From Phocaeicola coprocola DSM 17136 (GTDB taxonomy: Bacteria > Bacteroidota > Bacteroidia > Bacteroidales > Bacteroidaceae): a DNA stretch of 62,375 bases. How positions within the stretch are numbered: the first letter of the stretch is position 1; each line of letters starts with the position of its first letter. The position numbers and the translations under genes are program-made. Location of the stretch: contig NZ_DS981464.1 of assembly GCF_000154845.1 (NCBI RefSeq), forward strand, positions 1 through 62,375. The letters run 5' to 3'. The notes beneath the pieces are model-generated. The model was not told the DNA's origin. It ran no database searches and saw only the letters and a program-made list of their open reading frames with translations. Positions 24,802-32,701 of this stretch are shown piece after piece.

Positions 24802-24866
24802 ATTTGTCATTCAGACAGGTAAAATGAGTGGAGAGAGACCATATTATGCCTGTCTGAGTGACAAAT
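24802..24866 (+). promoter_or_regulatory. Long inverted repeat upstream of lspA
   Basis: ATTTGTCATTCAGACAGG (from 24802) and CCTGTCTGAGTGACAAAT (to 24866) are 18-nt arms with one mismatch around a 29-nt loop. No T run follows, and the lspA ATG is 22 bp downstream. It may be an RNA hairpin that sets lspA expression or a partial terminator of the preceding gene. Confidence 0.5.
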
Positions 24867-24888
24867 ATGTTAATGTATATAGGTATTT

Positions 24889-25536
24889 ATGAAGAAATTT
24901 TTGACACAAGGACGCCTGGCGGCTTTGATAGTTTTTGCGGTTTTGCTGATTGATCAGGTAATAAAGATATGGATAAAAACTCATATGTATCTGCATGAGA
25001 ATATCCATGTAACTGACTGGTTTTATATATACTTTACGGAAAACAACGGAATGGCTTTCGGCATGGAAGTACTGCCGAAATTGTTTCTTACTTTATTCCG
25101 TATCGTGGCTGTCGTATTAATTACCTGGTATCTGCATAAAATTACGACTCAGAAGGAGAAGCTGAAAACCGGTTACGTCGTGTGTCTGGCATTTATTCTT
25201 GCAGGGGCAATAGGTAATATCATCGACTGTGTTTGTTATGGTGAAATATTCAGTGAGAGCACTCATTATCAGATTGCGTCATGGGTTCCTGTAGGGCAAG
25301 GTTACGCCGACTGGCTTCATGGCAGAGTGGTGGATATGTTTTACTTCCCTATCATTGATACTCACTGGCCGAAATGGATGCCTTTCTGGGGAGGAGAACG
25401 TTTCATATTCTTTAGCCCGATCTTTAATTTTGCCGATGCAGCAATTAGTTGTGGCATTATCAGCTTGCTTATTTTTTATAGCAGTTATCTGAGCAATGGT
25501 ACTCATCCTAAAGACTCCAAAGAAATAAAACAATGA
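24889..25536 (+). CDS. lspA: Lipoprotein signal peptidase (signal peptidase II)
   Basis: This 215-residue inner-membrane aspartyl protease cleaves prolipoprotein signal peptides. Four membrane segments are visible. Conserved residues are in YFTENNGMAFG, GAIGNIIDCVCYG (first catalytic Asp, about residue 108), GRVVDMFYF and FNFADAAISCG (second catalytic Asp, about residue 184). It is longer than the E. coli enzyme because of an insertion between the catalytic loops, usual in Bacteroidota. Its stop overlaps the start of the lipoprotein gene behind it by 4 bp. Confidence 0.95.
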   Translation: MKKFLTQGRLAALIVFAVLLIDQVIKIWIKTHMYLHENIHVTDWFYIYFTENNGMAFGMEVLPKLFLTLFRIVAVVLITWYLHKITTQKEKLKTGYVVCLAFILAGAIGNIIDCVCYGEIFSESTHYQIASWVPVGQGYADWLHGRVVDMFYFPIIDTHWPKWMPFWGGERFIFFSPIFNFADAAISCGIISLLIFYSSYLSNGTHPKDSKEIKQ

Positions 25537-26423
25537 AAAAACAAGCTAGTTGGTTGTTAGTTGCTGCTTTTCTGTCAGGTATGGCAGGTTGTGGCAAGAA
25601 GATTCCGGAAGATATTATCCAGCCGGATGCAATGGAAAGTCTGCTGTACGATTATCATTTAGCTTCTACGATGAGTAGCTCTGTTTCGTATACGGAAAAC
25701 TACAAAAAAGACGCTTATTTTAAGTATGTTTTTCAGAAGCATCATGTGACGGAAGAGGAGTTTGACTCGTCTATGGTGTGGTATACTCGTAATAGTGACC
25801 AGCTGGCAACGATTTATCAAAACCTGCAAAAGCGTTTTGAAAATGAAGAGAAACATATGAAGGTGCAGGTAGCTAAACGTGATAACCAGATTGATGTTTC
25901 TATGTCGGGAGATACAGTAGATGTATGGCAAGACCGGACATTATATTGGCTTTCTGCTTCAGTTCTGACAAATAAACTGATGTTTGATTTGAAAGCTGAC
26001 ACAACCTTCAAGCCGCACGATGCAATGGAGCTGACTGCTGATTTTCATTTTATGCCGGAAAATGGACGTCCTTCTGGAAAAGCTGTAATGGCATTGAACT
26101 TTTACTTTGACAATGATAGTGTGCAAGGGCTGACTCGTATAGTATCTAGTTCAGGTAAACAGCGTTTGTATGTCCGCGCCGATTCTGCTTTCACCATTCG
26201 TAGTATCAGTGGGTTTGTATATTACACAGATGAGAAAAATCCTAAGAGTAGTGTGCTGATTGACGATATTCATCTGACCCGTTATCATAATATGGAGAAA
26301 GAACAAGAGCTGGTTGCCGATACTATTCAAAAAGTTGACCTTCCGGATACAGAGAGCAAGAAGGTAAGACTTCAGGAGAAAGCAATCATGCAGCCCATGA
26401 GAAAAATTGAAAATCGGAAATGA
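25533..26423 (+). CDS. DUF4296-type lipoprotein
   Basis: The 296-residue predicted lipoprotein has signal MKKQASWLLVAAFLSGMAGC with the lipobox cysteine at residue 20. The DUF4296 region follows (IPEDIIQPDAMESLLYDYHLA to MVWYTRNSDQLATIYQNL), then a long less conserved beta-rich part with DDIHLTRYH near residue 246. The function is unknown. It is translationally coupled to lspA (ATGA overlap) and to the next gene in the same way, which suggests a conserved envelope operon. Confidence 0.8.
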   Translation: MKKQASWLLVAAFLSGMAGCGKKIPEDIIQPDAMESLLYDYHLASTMSSSVSYTENYKKDAYFKYVFQKHHVTEEEFDSSMVWYTRNSDQLATIYQNLQKRFENEEKHMKVQVAKRDNQIDVSMSGDTVDVWQDRTLYWLSASVLTNKLMFDLKADTTFKPHDAMELTADFHFMPENGRPSGKAVMALNFYFDNDSVQGLTRIVSSSGKQRLYVRADSAFTIRSISGFVYYTDEKNPKSSVLIDDIHLTRYHNMEKEQELVADTIQKVDLPDTESKKVRLQEKAIMQPMRKIENRK

Positions 26424-26746
26424 AACGTTTTGCTACGCACAGAGTATATAGCTTGCTTACAGCCGAAATAAAATCTTCCCAAGTTTTAGAGCTTGAAGAA
26501 GATGGAAGAGTAAGCAAGCTTTATCCGTTTACGGAAGAAATCTCTGCTACCGAATGGCTTCCCGGATTGGTCGTACTTTCTCCTTGTCCGATATGGAAAA
26601 ATCCGGAAGAGAATTTTTCTGAATTCAAAATGCGTATAAGCAAAATTCCTGTTTGTGAAGCTGCTCTCCGTGCATACTGGATATATCCGTTTAATGTTTC
26701 TTTAATGGAATTTGCCGGAAATAGTCGTATTACGTTATTAAAGTGA
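26420..26746 (+). CDS. Conserved small protein of the lspA operon, unknown
   Basis: The 108-residue soluble-looking protein begins MKRFATHRVYSLLTAEIKSSQVLELEEDG, cut here as description only. It is mostly beta-strand in appearance, has no signal peptide and belongs to no family I recognise. It overlaps the lipoprotein gene by 4 bp and converges with the RNA methyltransferase gene, with a 9-bp overlap of coding ends. Confidence 0.65.
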   Translation: MKRFATHRVYSLLTAEIKSSQVLELEEDGRVSKLYPFTEEISATEWLPGLVVLSPCPIWKNPEENFSEFKMRISKIPVCEAALRAYWIYPFNVSLMEFAGNSRITLLK

Positions 26747-27511
26747 GGATGACCACGCAGTTCTTCTCCTGAATTCAGCGCAGACAATGGCAGTAGCTAC
26801 TGCAACATTCAATGATTCACTTGTTTCACATCCTTGCGGGTAATTGGGAATGAGTATGCGGTGAGTAACCATTTCTGCTATTTGTTTGCTTATGCCATTG
26901 CCTTCATTCCCCATGATGATAATTCCATTGGCAGGTAATTCTTGGGTATATATATTTTCTCCATCAAGAAATGTTCCAAAAATAGGGGTATTCTTTTGAG
27001 AAGCACTTTTTAAAAAATCAGGTAAATTGCAATAATGCAATTTGACACGTGCTATTGCTCCCATTGTAGCTTGTATGGTTTTAGGATTGTATACATCAGC
27101 AGTTCCGGAAGAACAGAAGATATGCTCTATTCCAAACCAGTCGGCAATGCGGATGATTGTTCCTAAATTTCCGGGATCTTGTACATCATCTAAGGCCAAA
27201 CATAAAGATTGTTCTGTTACGTTTGCATCGAATTCGTAATGAGGTTGCTCGAAAACGGCAAGAACTTCCTGCGGGGTTTTTAGCAGACTGGCTCGTGAAA
27301 GTTCTTCATGAGTAACTTCTATTATTTCGGCTGCTTGCAGATGGGGATGACTTTGCAGCCATTCTTTGGTAGCAACCAGCAACTGGCATGAAAAGTGGTT
27401 GATTAAATCGTTTACTAACTTGTTCCCTTCTGCCAGAAAGGCATGTTCTTCTTTCCGGTTCTTTTTTAATTCCAGCGAACGGATATATTTAATTTTATTT
27501 TTACTTAGCAT
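26738..27511 (-). CDS. SPOUT-class RNA 2'-O-methyltransferase (TrmH/SpoU family)
   Basis: This 257-residue enzyme has an N-terminal substrate-binding domain (KYIRSLELKKNRKEEHAFLAEG, abbreviated) and a C-terminal SpoU domain. The three motifs are present: LDDVQDPGNLGTIIRIADWFG, IIMGNEGNGIS and IPNYPQGCETSESLNVAVATA. It probably methylates a ribose in rRNA or tRNA using SAM (RlmB or TsnR-like). The frame is open to 27535, but the Met at 27511 (MLSKNKIKYIRS) fits the family N-terminus better. Confidence 0.88.
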   Translation of the reverse strand: MLSKNKIKYIRSLELKKNRKEEHAFLAEGNKLVNDLINHFSCQLLVATKEWLQSHPHLQAAEIIEVTHEELSRASLLKTPQEVLAVFEQPHYEFDANVTEQSLCLALDDVQDPGNLGTIIRIADWFGIEHIFCSSGTADVYNPKTIQATMGAIARVKLHYCNLPDFLKSASQKNTPIFGTFLDGENIYTQELPANGIIIMGNEGNGISKQIAEMVTHRILIPNYPQGCETSESLNVAVATAIVCAEFRRRTAWSSSL

Positions 27512-27618
27512 GGGTATTTGTGTATAAAATAACAAATATTCACTGACAAAGCTAAGAAGATATTTTTAATTATTGCCTATCTTTGCATATAATTCTGCAT
27601 ATATCGCCTTGTTTTGAG

Positions 27619-29937
27619 ATGAAGAAAACGACTCTTTTACATATCTATATTTGTTTTACGCTTATTGTCCTGCTACTGCCAGGCTGTTCTGTCAATAAAT
27701 TTATTCCAGAAGGAGGATATTTATTGGATGACGTAAAAATAGAGTCGGATAATAAAGAGATAAAATCATCTCAGATGAATCAGTACGTACGTCAGTCGCC
27801 TAATGCTAAATGGTTCAGTTTATTCAGATTCCCTTTATATATTTATAGTGCTTCGGGCATGGACTCTACAAAATGGATAAACCGTTTTTGGCGTAAACTG
27901 GGAGATGCGCCTGTAATATACAGTAAAGATGCGGCTCAAGAAACACAGCAGGAAATAGAAAAAGCTGTGCGTAATATGGGATATATGGGAGCGGTTGTCG
28001 ACTTGAAGGAAGAAGCGAAGGGCAAACGTATGAAGGTTTCCTATGATATTCACTCGGGATCACCGTATATCATAAATAATATAGCTTATGATATTGCAGA
28101 TAGTAAGATACGTAGTTATTTGGAAGCAGATTCAGCACAGACATTACTGCACGAAGGAATGCGGTTCGATGTAAATGTACTGGATGAGGAAAGACAACGT
28201 ATAACCCAATATTTGCAGAACAGGGGATATTATCGTTTTAATAAGGATTTTATCACATTTCAGGCAGATACGATGCTGAATACCCATAAAGTTGACCTTA
28301 CAATGGAGCTGGCCTCATTTCAAATTCGTAAGGAAGATATGCCGGAAGAACACCGCCAGTATCGGATACGGAATGTCAATTATATATTGGATGCGGATTT
28401 TACTGTACCTTCTGCACAAGCACTCCAAAGTTTTGATTCTGTGCGTTCGGGAGATGTCAGTTTGTTTTATAAAGACAAGCTGTTTCTGCGTCCGAAAGTA
28501 ATTTCTGATTATAACTTTCTGATACCCGGAAACTTGTATAGAAGCAGGAGTGTACAAAATACTTACTCTGCGCTGTCCCGTTTGTCTATCTTGAAGTATT
28601 CGAATATTCGTTTCAACGAAGTGATAGAAAATGATTCAGCATACCTGGATGCTTATATCACATTGTCAAGAAATAAAAATAAATCATTGTCTTTCGAAAT
28701 AGAAGGAACAAACTCTGCTGGTGATTTGGGAGCAGCAGCGTCGGCTTCATATACGCATCGTAACCTGTTTAAAGGTTCTGAGACTTTTACAATTAAATTG
28801 AGGGGAGCATATGAAGCTGTGAGTGGACTGGAAGGATATACTAGCAGTAACTATATGGAATACGGTGTGGAGAGCAGTTTGAATTTCCCTGAATTTATGT
28901 TCCCGTTTCTGTCTTCCGACTTTAAAAAACGTATTAAAGCGACTTCAGAGGTCAGTATAAAATATAATTGGCAGATTCGTCCGGAATTTGAGCGTACTTT
29001 AGCTTCTGCTGCCTGGAGCTATCGTTGGACACGGAGAGGAAAGGCTAATCATCGTTTTGACTTGCTGGATATAAATTATATTTATATGCCCTATACCTCA
29101 CCTACATTCGACGATTATCTGGATCGTATGGATGAGGTTAATCCATTGCTGAGACATAGTTACGAAGATTTGTTCATTGTGCGCTTGGGATATACTTATA
29201 CTTATAATAGTGCTGGAGGAAATACGATGACTACGGCAAACCGTAATTCGTATTCTGTGCGCTTTAATATAGAAGAAGCTGGTAATTTGTTGTATGCCTT
29301 TTCGCGTTTGATAAATAAAAAACCACGATACGGCGAAGCATATCAGTTGGCTAATATAGATTTTGCACAGTACGTGAAGGCTGACATAGATTATGCAAAA
29401 AACTTCGTTATCGATGAGCGCAATTCGCTGGTATTTCATGCCGGATTAGGAGTTGCGGTTCCTTATGGGAATTCTAAGAGTTTACCTTTCGAAAAGTTAT
29501 ATTTTTCCGGAGGTGCTAATAGTGTACGTGGCTGGCGGGTACGTTCTTTAGGACCAGGTTCTTATCGTGGGGATGGAAACACGATAGATTATGTCAACCA
29601 TACGGGAGATATTAAGTTGGACCTGAATTTGGAGTACCGGACATTTTTATTCTGGAAGTTGAATGGAGCAGCGTTTATTGATGCCGGAAACGTTTGGAAT
29701 ATACGGAATCAGGGAATACAGTCGGAAGGAGTATTCAAGTTTAATCGTTTTTATAAGCAACTTGCCGTATCTTATGGATTGGGAATACGTTTCGATCTGG
29801 ACTTCTTGATTTTACGTTTCGATGGAGGTATGAAGGCTGTCAATCCGATGTATACTGGTCGTGACCGTTACCCCATTATATCTCCTGACTTCAAACGCGA
29901 TTTTGCATTTCATTTTGCTGTGGGATATCCGTTTTAA
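27619..29937 (+). CDS. TamL/TamA-like outer-membrane lipoprotein barrel
   Basis: The 772-residue outer-membrane protein has a lipoprotein signal ending LLLPGC (Cys23), POTRA-like domains (about residues 30-400) and a C-terminal 16-strand Omp85/BamA-type barrel with SGGANSVRGWRVRSLGPG and a terminal aromatic FAVGYPF. In Bacteroidota the lipoprotein variant of TamA is called TamL and works with TamB in envelope biogenesis. The start at 27619 is chosen because the 12 extra codons upstream would spoil the signal peptide. It overlaps nothing and is followed by a small DUF6965-like gene after 10 bp. Confidence 0.85.
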   Translation: MKKTTLLHIYICFTLIVLLLPGCSVNKFIPEGGYLLDDVKIESDNKEIKSSQMNQYVRQSPNAKWFSLFRFPLYIYSASGMDSTKWINRFWRKLGDAPVIYSKDAAQETQQEIEKAVRNMGYMGAVVDLKEEAKGKRMKVSYDIHSGSPYIINNIAYDIADSKIRSYLEADSAQTLLHEGMRFDVNVLDEERQRITQYLQNRGYYRFNKDFITFQADTMLNTHKVDLTMELASFQIRKEDMPEEHRQYRIRNVNYILDADFTVPSAQALQSFDSVRSGDVSLFYKDKLFLRPKVISDYNFLIPGNLYRSRSVQNTYSALSRLSILKYSNIRFNEVIENDSAYLDAYITLSRNKNKSLSFEIEGTNSAGDLGAAASASYTHRNLFKGSETFTIKLRGAYEAVSGLEGYTSSNYMEYGVESSLNFPEFMFPFLSSDFKKRIKATSEVSIKYNWQIRPEFERTLASAAWSYRWTRRGKANHRFDLLDINYIYMPYTSPTFDDYLDRMDEVNPLLRHSYEDLFIVRLGYTYTYNSAGGNTMTTANRNSYSVRFNIEEAGNLLYAFSRLINKKPRYGEAYQLANIDFAQYVKADIDYAKNFVIDERNSLVFHAGLGVAVPYGNSKSLPFEKLYFSGGANSVRGWRVRSLGPGSYRGDGNTIDYVNHTGDIKLDLNLEYRTFLFWKLNGAAFIDAGNVWNIRNQGIQSEGVFKFNRFYKQLAVSYGLGIRFDLDFLILRFDGGMKAVNPMYTGRDRYPIISPDFKRDFAFHFAVGYPF

Positions 29938-29947
29938 TCATTATCAT

Positions 29948-30175
29948 ATGGAAGAAAGAAAAATTTATAAGAAAGAAGAACTGAAAGCCTTGAAAGATTG
30001 GTTTGCTAATCAAGATTTACCTCAAGGTTTACAAGTAGATAAAGCAACTAATATACCTAATCTGAAAGAAACAGTAGCACGTTTATTCGATCAGGCTGAA
30101 GCTTGTTTTGAAAATCCTAAAATGCAGGGATGCCTGATTCTACTGGAAAATATTAAGGCAAAACTTGAAAGCTGA
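29948..30175 (+). CDS. DUF6965-like small protein
   Basis: The 75-residue protein (MEERKIYKKEELKALKDWF, then QDLPQGLQVDKATNIPNLKET) is helical and acidic. It resembles the small DUF6965 family found in Bacteroidota, from memory. The start is at 29948, not at the upstream ATG at 29861 that lies within the barrel gene. The function is unknown. It is probably co-transcribed with the TamL-like gene. Confidence 0.65.
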   Translation: MEERKIYKKEELKALKDWFANQDLPQGLQVDKATNIPNLKETVARLFDQAEACFENPKMQGCLILLENIKAKLES

Positions 30176-30254
30176 AAAGGAGAGTACAAGTCTATCTAAG
30201 TTTAGTTCAATAAAGAGGAACTCTCAATTTGAACCTGACTGTTCTGTCTACAAT

Positions 30255-30341
30255 AAAATGGCCCTGTCATTACTAGGAAGTTTACATCTTAGGTATAAAA
30301 CATTCAGGATGTACTCCAATGAAAGATGACAGGGCTATTTT
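30255..30341. terminator. Bidirectional terminator between convergent operons
   Basis: AAAATGGCCCTGTCAT (30255-30270) and ATGACAGGGCTATTTT (30326-30341) pair with one mismatch. Inside, TACATC (30283-30288) and GATGTA (30308-30313) form a second stem. Both flanks are A/T tracts, so it can end transcripts from either side. Confidence 0.65.
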
Positions 30342-30380
30342 ATTACACGTATGATTTATTGTATTTAAGAGCGGGTTAAT

Positions 30381-30953
30381 TTATTCAGATTTTACTTCAT
30401 CGTCATTTTCCGGTATTGGAATATATGCAGGCTTGGGCTGGGGAATACTGAAGTCGGCATCAGCAAAAAGTTCGGCCAGACCGGATATTTGTTTCAGTCG
30501 GAGCAATTCATCTCGATCCATTCCGATGTTTTTCATAATCCATTGATCCGACATTCCTGCTTTGTCCAGTTCGGCAACAATGTGTGACATGAGTTCGATG
30601 TTATGAGTTCCACGTGCACGATTATGGCGAATAGTAGATCCCATGCGGTTTGACAAATCTTTATCGATCACAACGACAGGAAGCAGGCCTTTTTCTCGTT
30701 CATAAATACGTTTGGAGGTTTTTAGTACCGTAAATCGGTGGAATCCATCAACTAAAATATATTTGTCTGCTTCTTTGTCATAATAACAAACGCACGGCAT
30801 GGTAAATCCATCTTCCCAAATGGATATTTCCAGCAGTTTCATTTCTGGAGGAGCTACCACATTGGGATTATAATCATTTGCTACTACTTTTTCTACTGGT
30901 ACAGCTTTTACATTATAAACAGGACTTTTATATTCATTTTCGTTATCACTCAT
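30381..30953 (-). CDS. IbrB-like ParB/Srx-fold protein
   Basis: The 190-residue protein has the ParB N-terminal fold: VPVEKVVANDYNPN (residues 18-31), then DKYILVDGFHRFTVL with the DGFHR motif at 69-73 (ParB box/GxHR-like), and a helical DNA-binding-like part (MSDQWIMKNIGMDRDELLRLK). Relatives named IbrB always accompany IbrA, as here; ParB-fold proteins of this kind can bind or hydrolyse CTP or ATP. The start at 30953 gives an ATGA overlap with ibrA and is preferred over the ATG six bases upstream. It is the last gene of a six-gene operon. Confidence 0.8.
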   Translation of the reverse strand: MSDNENEYKSPVYNVKAVPVEKVVANDYNPNVVAPPEMKLLEISIWEDGFTMPCVCYYDKEADKYILVDGFHRFTVLKTSKRIYEREKGLLPVVVIDKDLSNRMGSTIRHNRARGTHNIELMSHIVAELDKAGMSDQWIMKNIGMDRDELLRLKQISGLAELFADADFSIPQPKPAYIPIPENDDEVKSE

Positions 30954-32251
30954 CGCCAAATATTTTTGTAGTTTTCCATAATCTTATTTTTTTTGCTGAT
31001 CTCTTCCTTTGTAGGAGAGAAGCCCATGTATTTGCAGGCATGGTCATTTCGGAGAATGCAGATACACATGCGTTTGTATGTGGGAATTTCTCTGAATTCA
31101 GGAATGTCTATATCTTCCTGGTATTCCATTTTTACAGGATGTTTATGTGTACGGTAGTTGCTTTTGTCTACTATTTCTATAGGAACTTTAGCATCTATCA
31201 GTTTTTGTATGACATCGTCACTCAGGCATCCTCCCTTTGTTCGCCAGAATTTAATGCTGACGTTTAAACGCCGGAGATAGCCGTTGCGTGTCTTTTCAGG
31301 AAGTGTGGATAGTAAAAAGTACATAAATGATTTCCATGTATATCCCTCTGGCAGTTTTATTTTTTGCCTTGCCGTGGCATGTGTGCTTCCATAAATAGCC
31401 GAAAAGTTTACCCCATTTACGCGTCCTATCATTTTTCCCCATGTATCGGGATCAATGGCTCTGTAAAGAGCAAGACTTTCGATAGCCTCACTGATAAACG
31501 GGCTGGCTACCCGTTGCCGTTCTAAACTGACTCCTGCCTTGTAATAGAGGTCGTACAAAGGGTTATAGTCCCATTTGAATTTACCGTTTGCTGTCCATAC
31601 ATCTGTCGTTTTCCAATCGTATATAGGATAGGCATTGTAAATATCATTTCCTATTTTTGAGGTCCAGATATACTTATGATACAGAATGTTCTTAGGAACT
31701 TGGAATATACATCGCCAGCGACTGAAGCTTTCCTGTGTCCGTATACCCACCAGACAGCAAGTACGTGTAGCTTTTTTCTTTTTATGCAGCCATTGTGCGA
31801 AGTAAAGCTGAAAATCGTAGTCCCATGTGTCTGGTTTCAACTCGGGGAAATCTTTTATTGTTATAGCACCTTCAGGCATCTGGCGAACCCAGAGATCTTT
31901 CTTTTCTTCATCCCACGGACGCCAGAAAGACTGATACATTGATGTTGAGGTTGCGACACGAAACGGAAGACAGATGCGATATACGTCAAGTAAATCCTTA
32001 TTCTTTTCTAGAATGCTGTCTACAAAATCGATAGTCATTTTGTATTGAACCTCATAATCCATATGGAATACACCTATTTTCCGCTTAAGGTTATTGCGGC
32101 GGATATAGTCAATACATAAGTTCAGCAATACTCCACTGTCTTTGCCTCCAGAAAAAGACACATAGATATTATCAAATTCGTTGAATATTACTCGTAGACG
32201 CTCCTGGGTTAATTCGTAGACATTTTTTTGTTCCTGAACTGTCGCTTCCAT
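30950..32251 (-). CDS. IbrA-like PAPS-reductase-family protein (DUF3440)
   Basis: The 433-residue PP-loop ATPase of the phosphoadenosine-phosphosulfate reductase superfamily has SFSGGKDSGVLLNL (SGGKDS at 34-39), which binds ATP and activates a substrate by adenylylation. A long C-terminal DUF3440-type region includes CCLVGIRTQESFSRW and WTSKIGNDIYNAYPIYDWKTTDVW. Members act in nucleotide or sulfur chemistry, and DndC of phosphorothioation systems has the same core. The specific reaction of IbrA is not established. The start at 32251 forms a TAATG overlap with the gene before it, and the stop overlaps ibrB. Confidence 0.82.
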   Translation of the reverse strand: MEATVQEQKNVYELTQERLRVIFNEFDNIYVSFSGGKDSGVLLNLCIDYIRRNNLKRKIGVFHMDYEVQYKMTIDFVDSILEKNKDLLDVYRICLPFRVATSTSMYQSFWRPWDEEKKDLWVRQMPEGAITIKDFPELKPDTWDYDFQLYFAQWLHKKKKATRTCCLVGIRTQESFSRWRCIFQVPKNILYHKYIWTSKIGNDIYNAYPIYDWKTTDVWTANGKFKWDYNPLYDLYYKAGVSLERQRVASPFISEAIESLALYRAIDPDTWGKMIGRVNGVNFSAIYGSTHATARQKIKLPEGYTWKSFMYFLLSTLPEKTRNGYLRRLNVSIKFWRTKGGCLSDDVIQKLIDAKVPIEIVDKSNYRTHKHPVKMEYQEDIDIPEFREIPTYKRMCICILRNDHACKYMGFSPTKEEISKKNKIMENYKNIWR

Positions 32252-32649
32252 TATGCCTTCTGCATTTTTATGTATAGTTTCCAACTCTTTGTTATTTCAA
32301 ATCCTTTCTGTACGAACAAGTCCTGATGAGGAGTTTGCACCACAGCCGATAAAGGCTGTGTGCTCTCTTCCTCGTCTGTAAGGACTGTATTTAGCAGTGT
32401 ATCCAGAATATAGTCGTGGGTTTCTGCTTCAGCGTAGTAGTTGTTGATGATATGTTCGTTTTTACGCATTTCTAATGGAATAAATCCCATTACTTTTTGC
32501 TTCTCTATTGCAATATACCATACATAGTGTTCTTCGGTTTTAAACGGATATCCGTTGTTGTATTGCAGGACTTTCGGATTCATAACCAAAGGGCCTACCA
32601 GCCGGTATAGTTGTCTGTCGGTTCCTTGTAGTTTCAGTATCTGCATCAT
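32251..32649 (-). CDS. GNAT-like acyltransferase domain protein
   Basis: The 132-residue protein has a GNAT-like layout: EEHYVWYIAIEKQKVMGFIPLEMR followed by an alpha/beta half with LFVQKGFEITKSWKLYIKM, the last two strands typical of GNAT folds. The acetyl-CoA loop is weak (EAETHDYILDTLLN), so activity is uncertain. It is encoded between the SMC-like subunit and the IbrA-like protein, with a TAATG overlap into the latter, so it is part of the operon. Confidence 0.6.
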   Translation of the reverse strand: MMQILKLQGTDRQLYRLVGPLVMNPKVLQYNNGYPFKTEEHYVWYIAIEKQKVMGFIPLEMRKNEHIINNYYAEAETHDYILDTLLNTVLTDEEESTQPLSAVVQTPHQDLFVQKGFEITKSWKLYIKMQKA

Positions 32650-32701
32650 AAATTGCTTTTTCTTTTTCGTACCTAGCAAAGGTATTAAAAAAAGAGAACA
32701 T

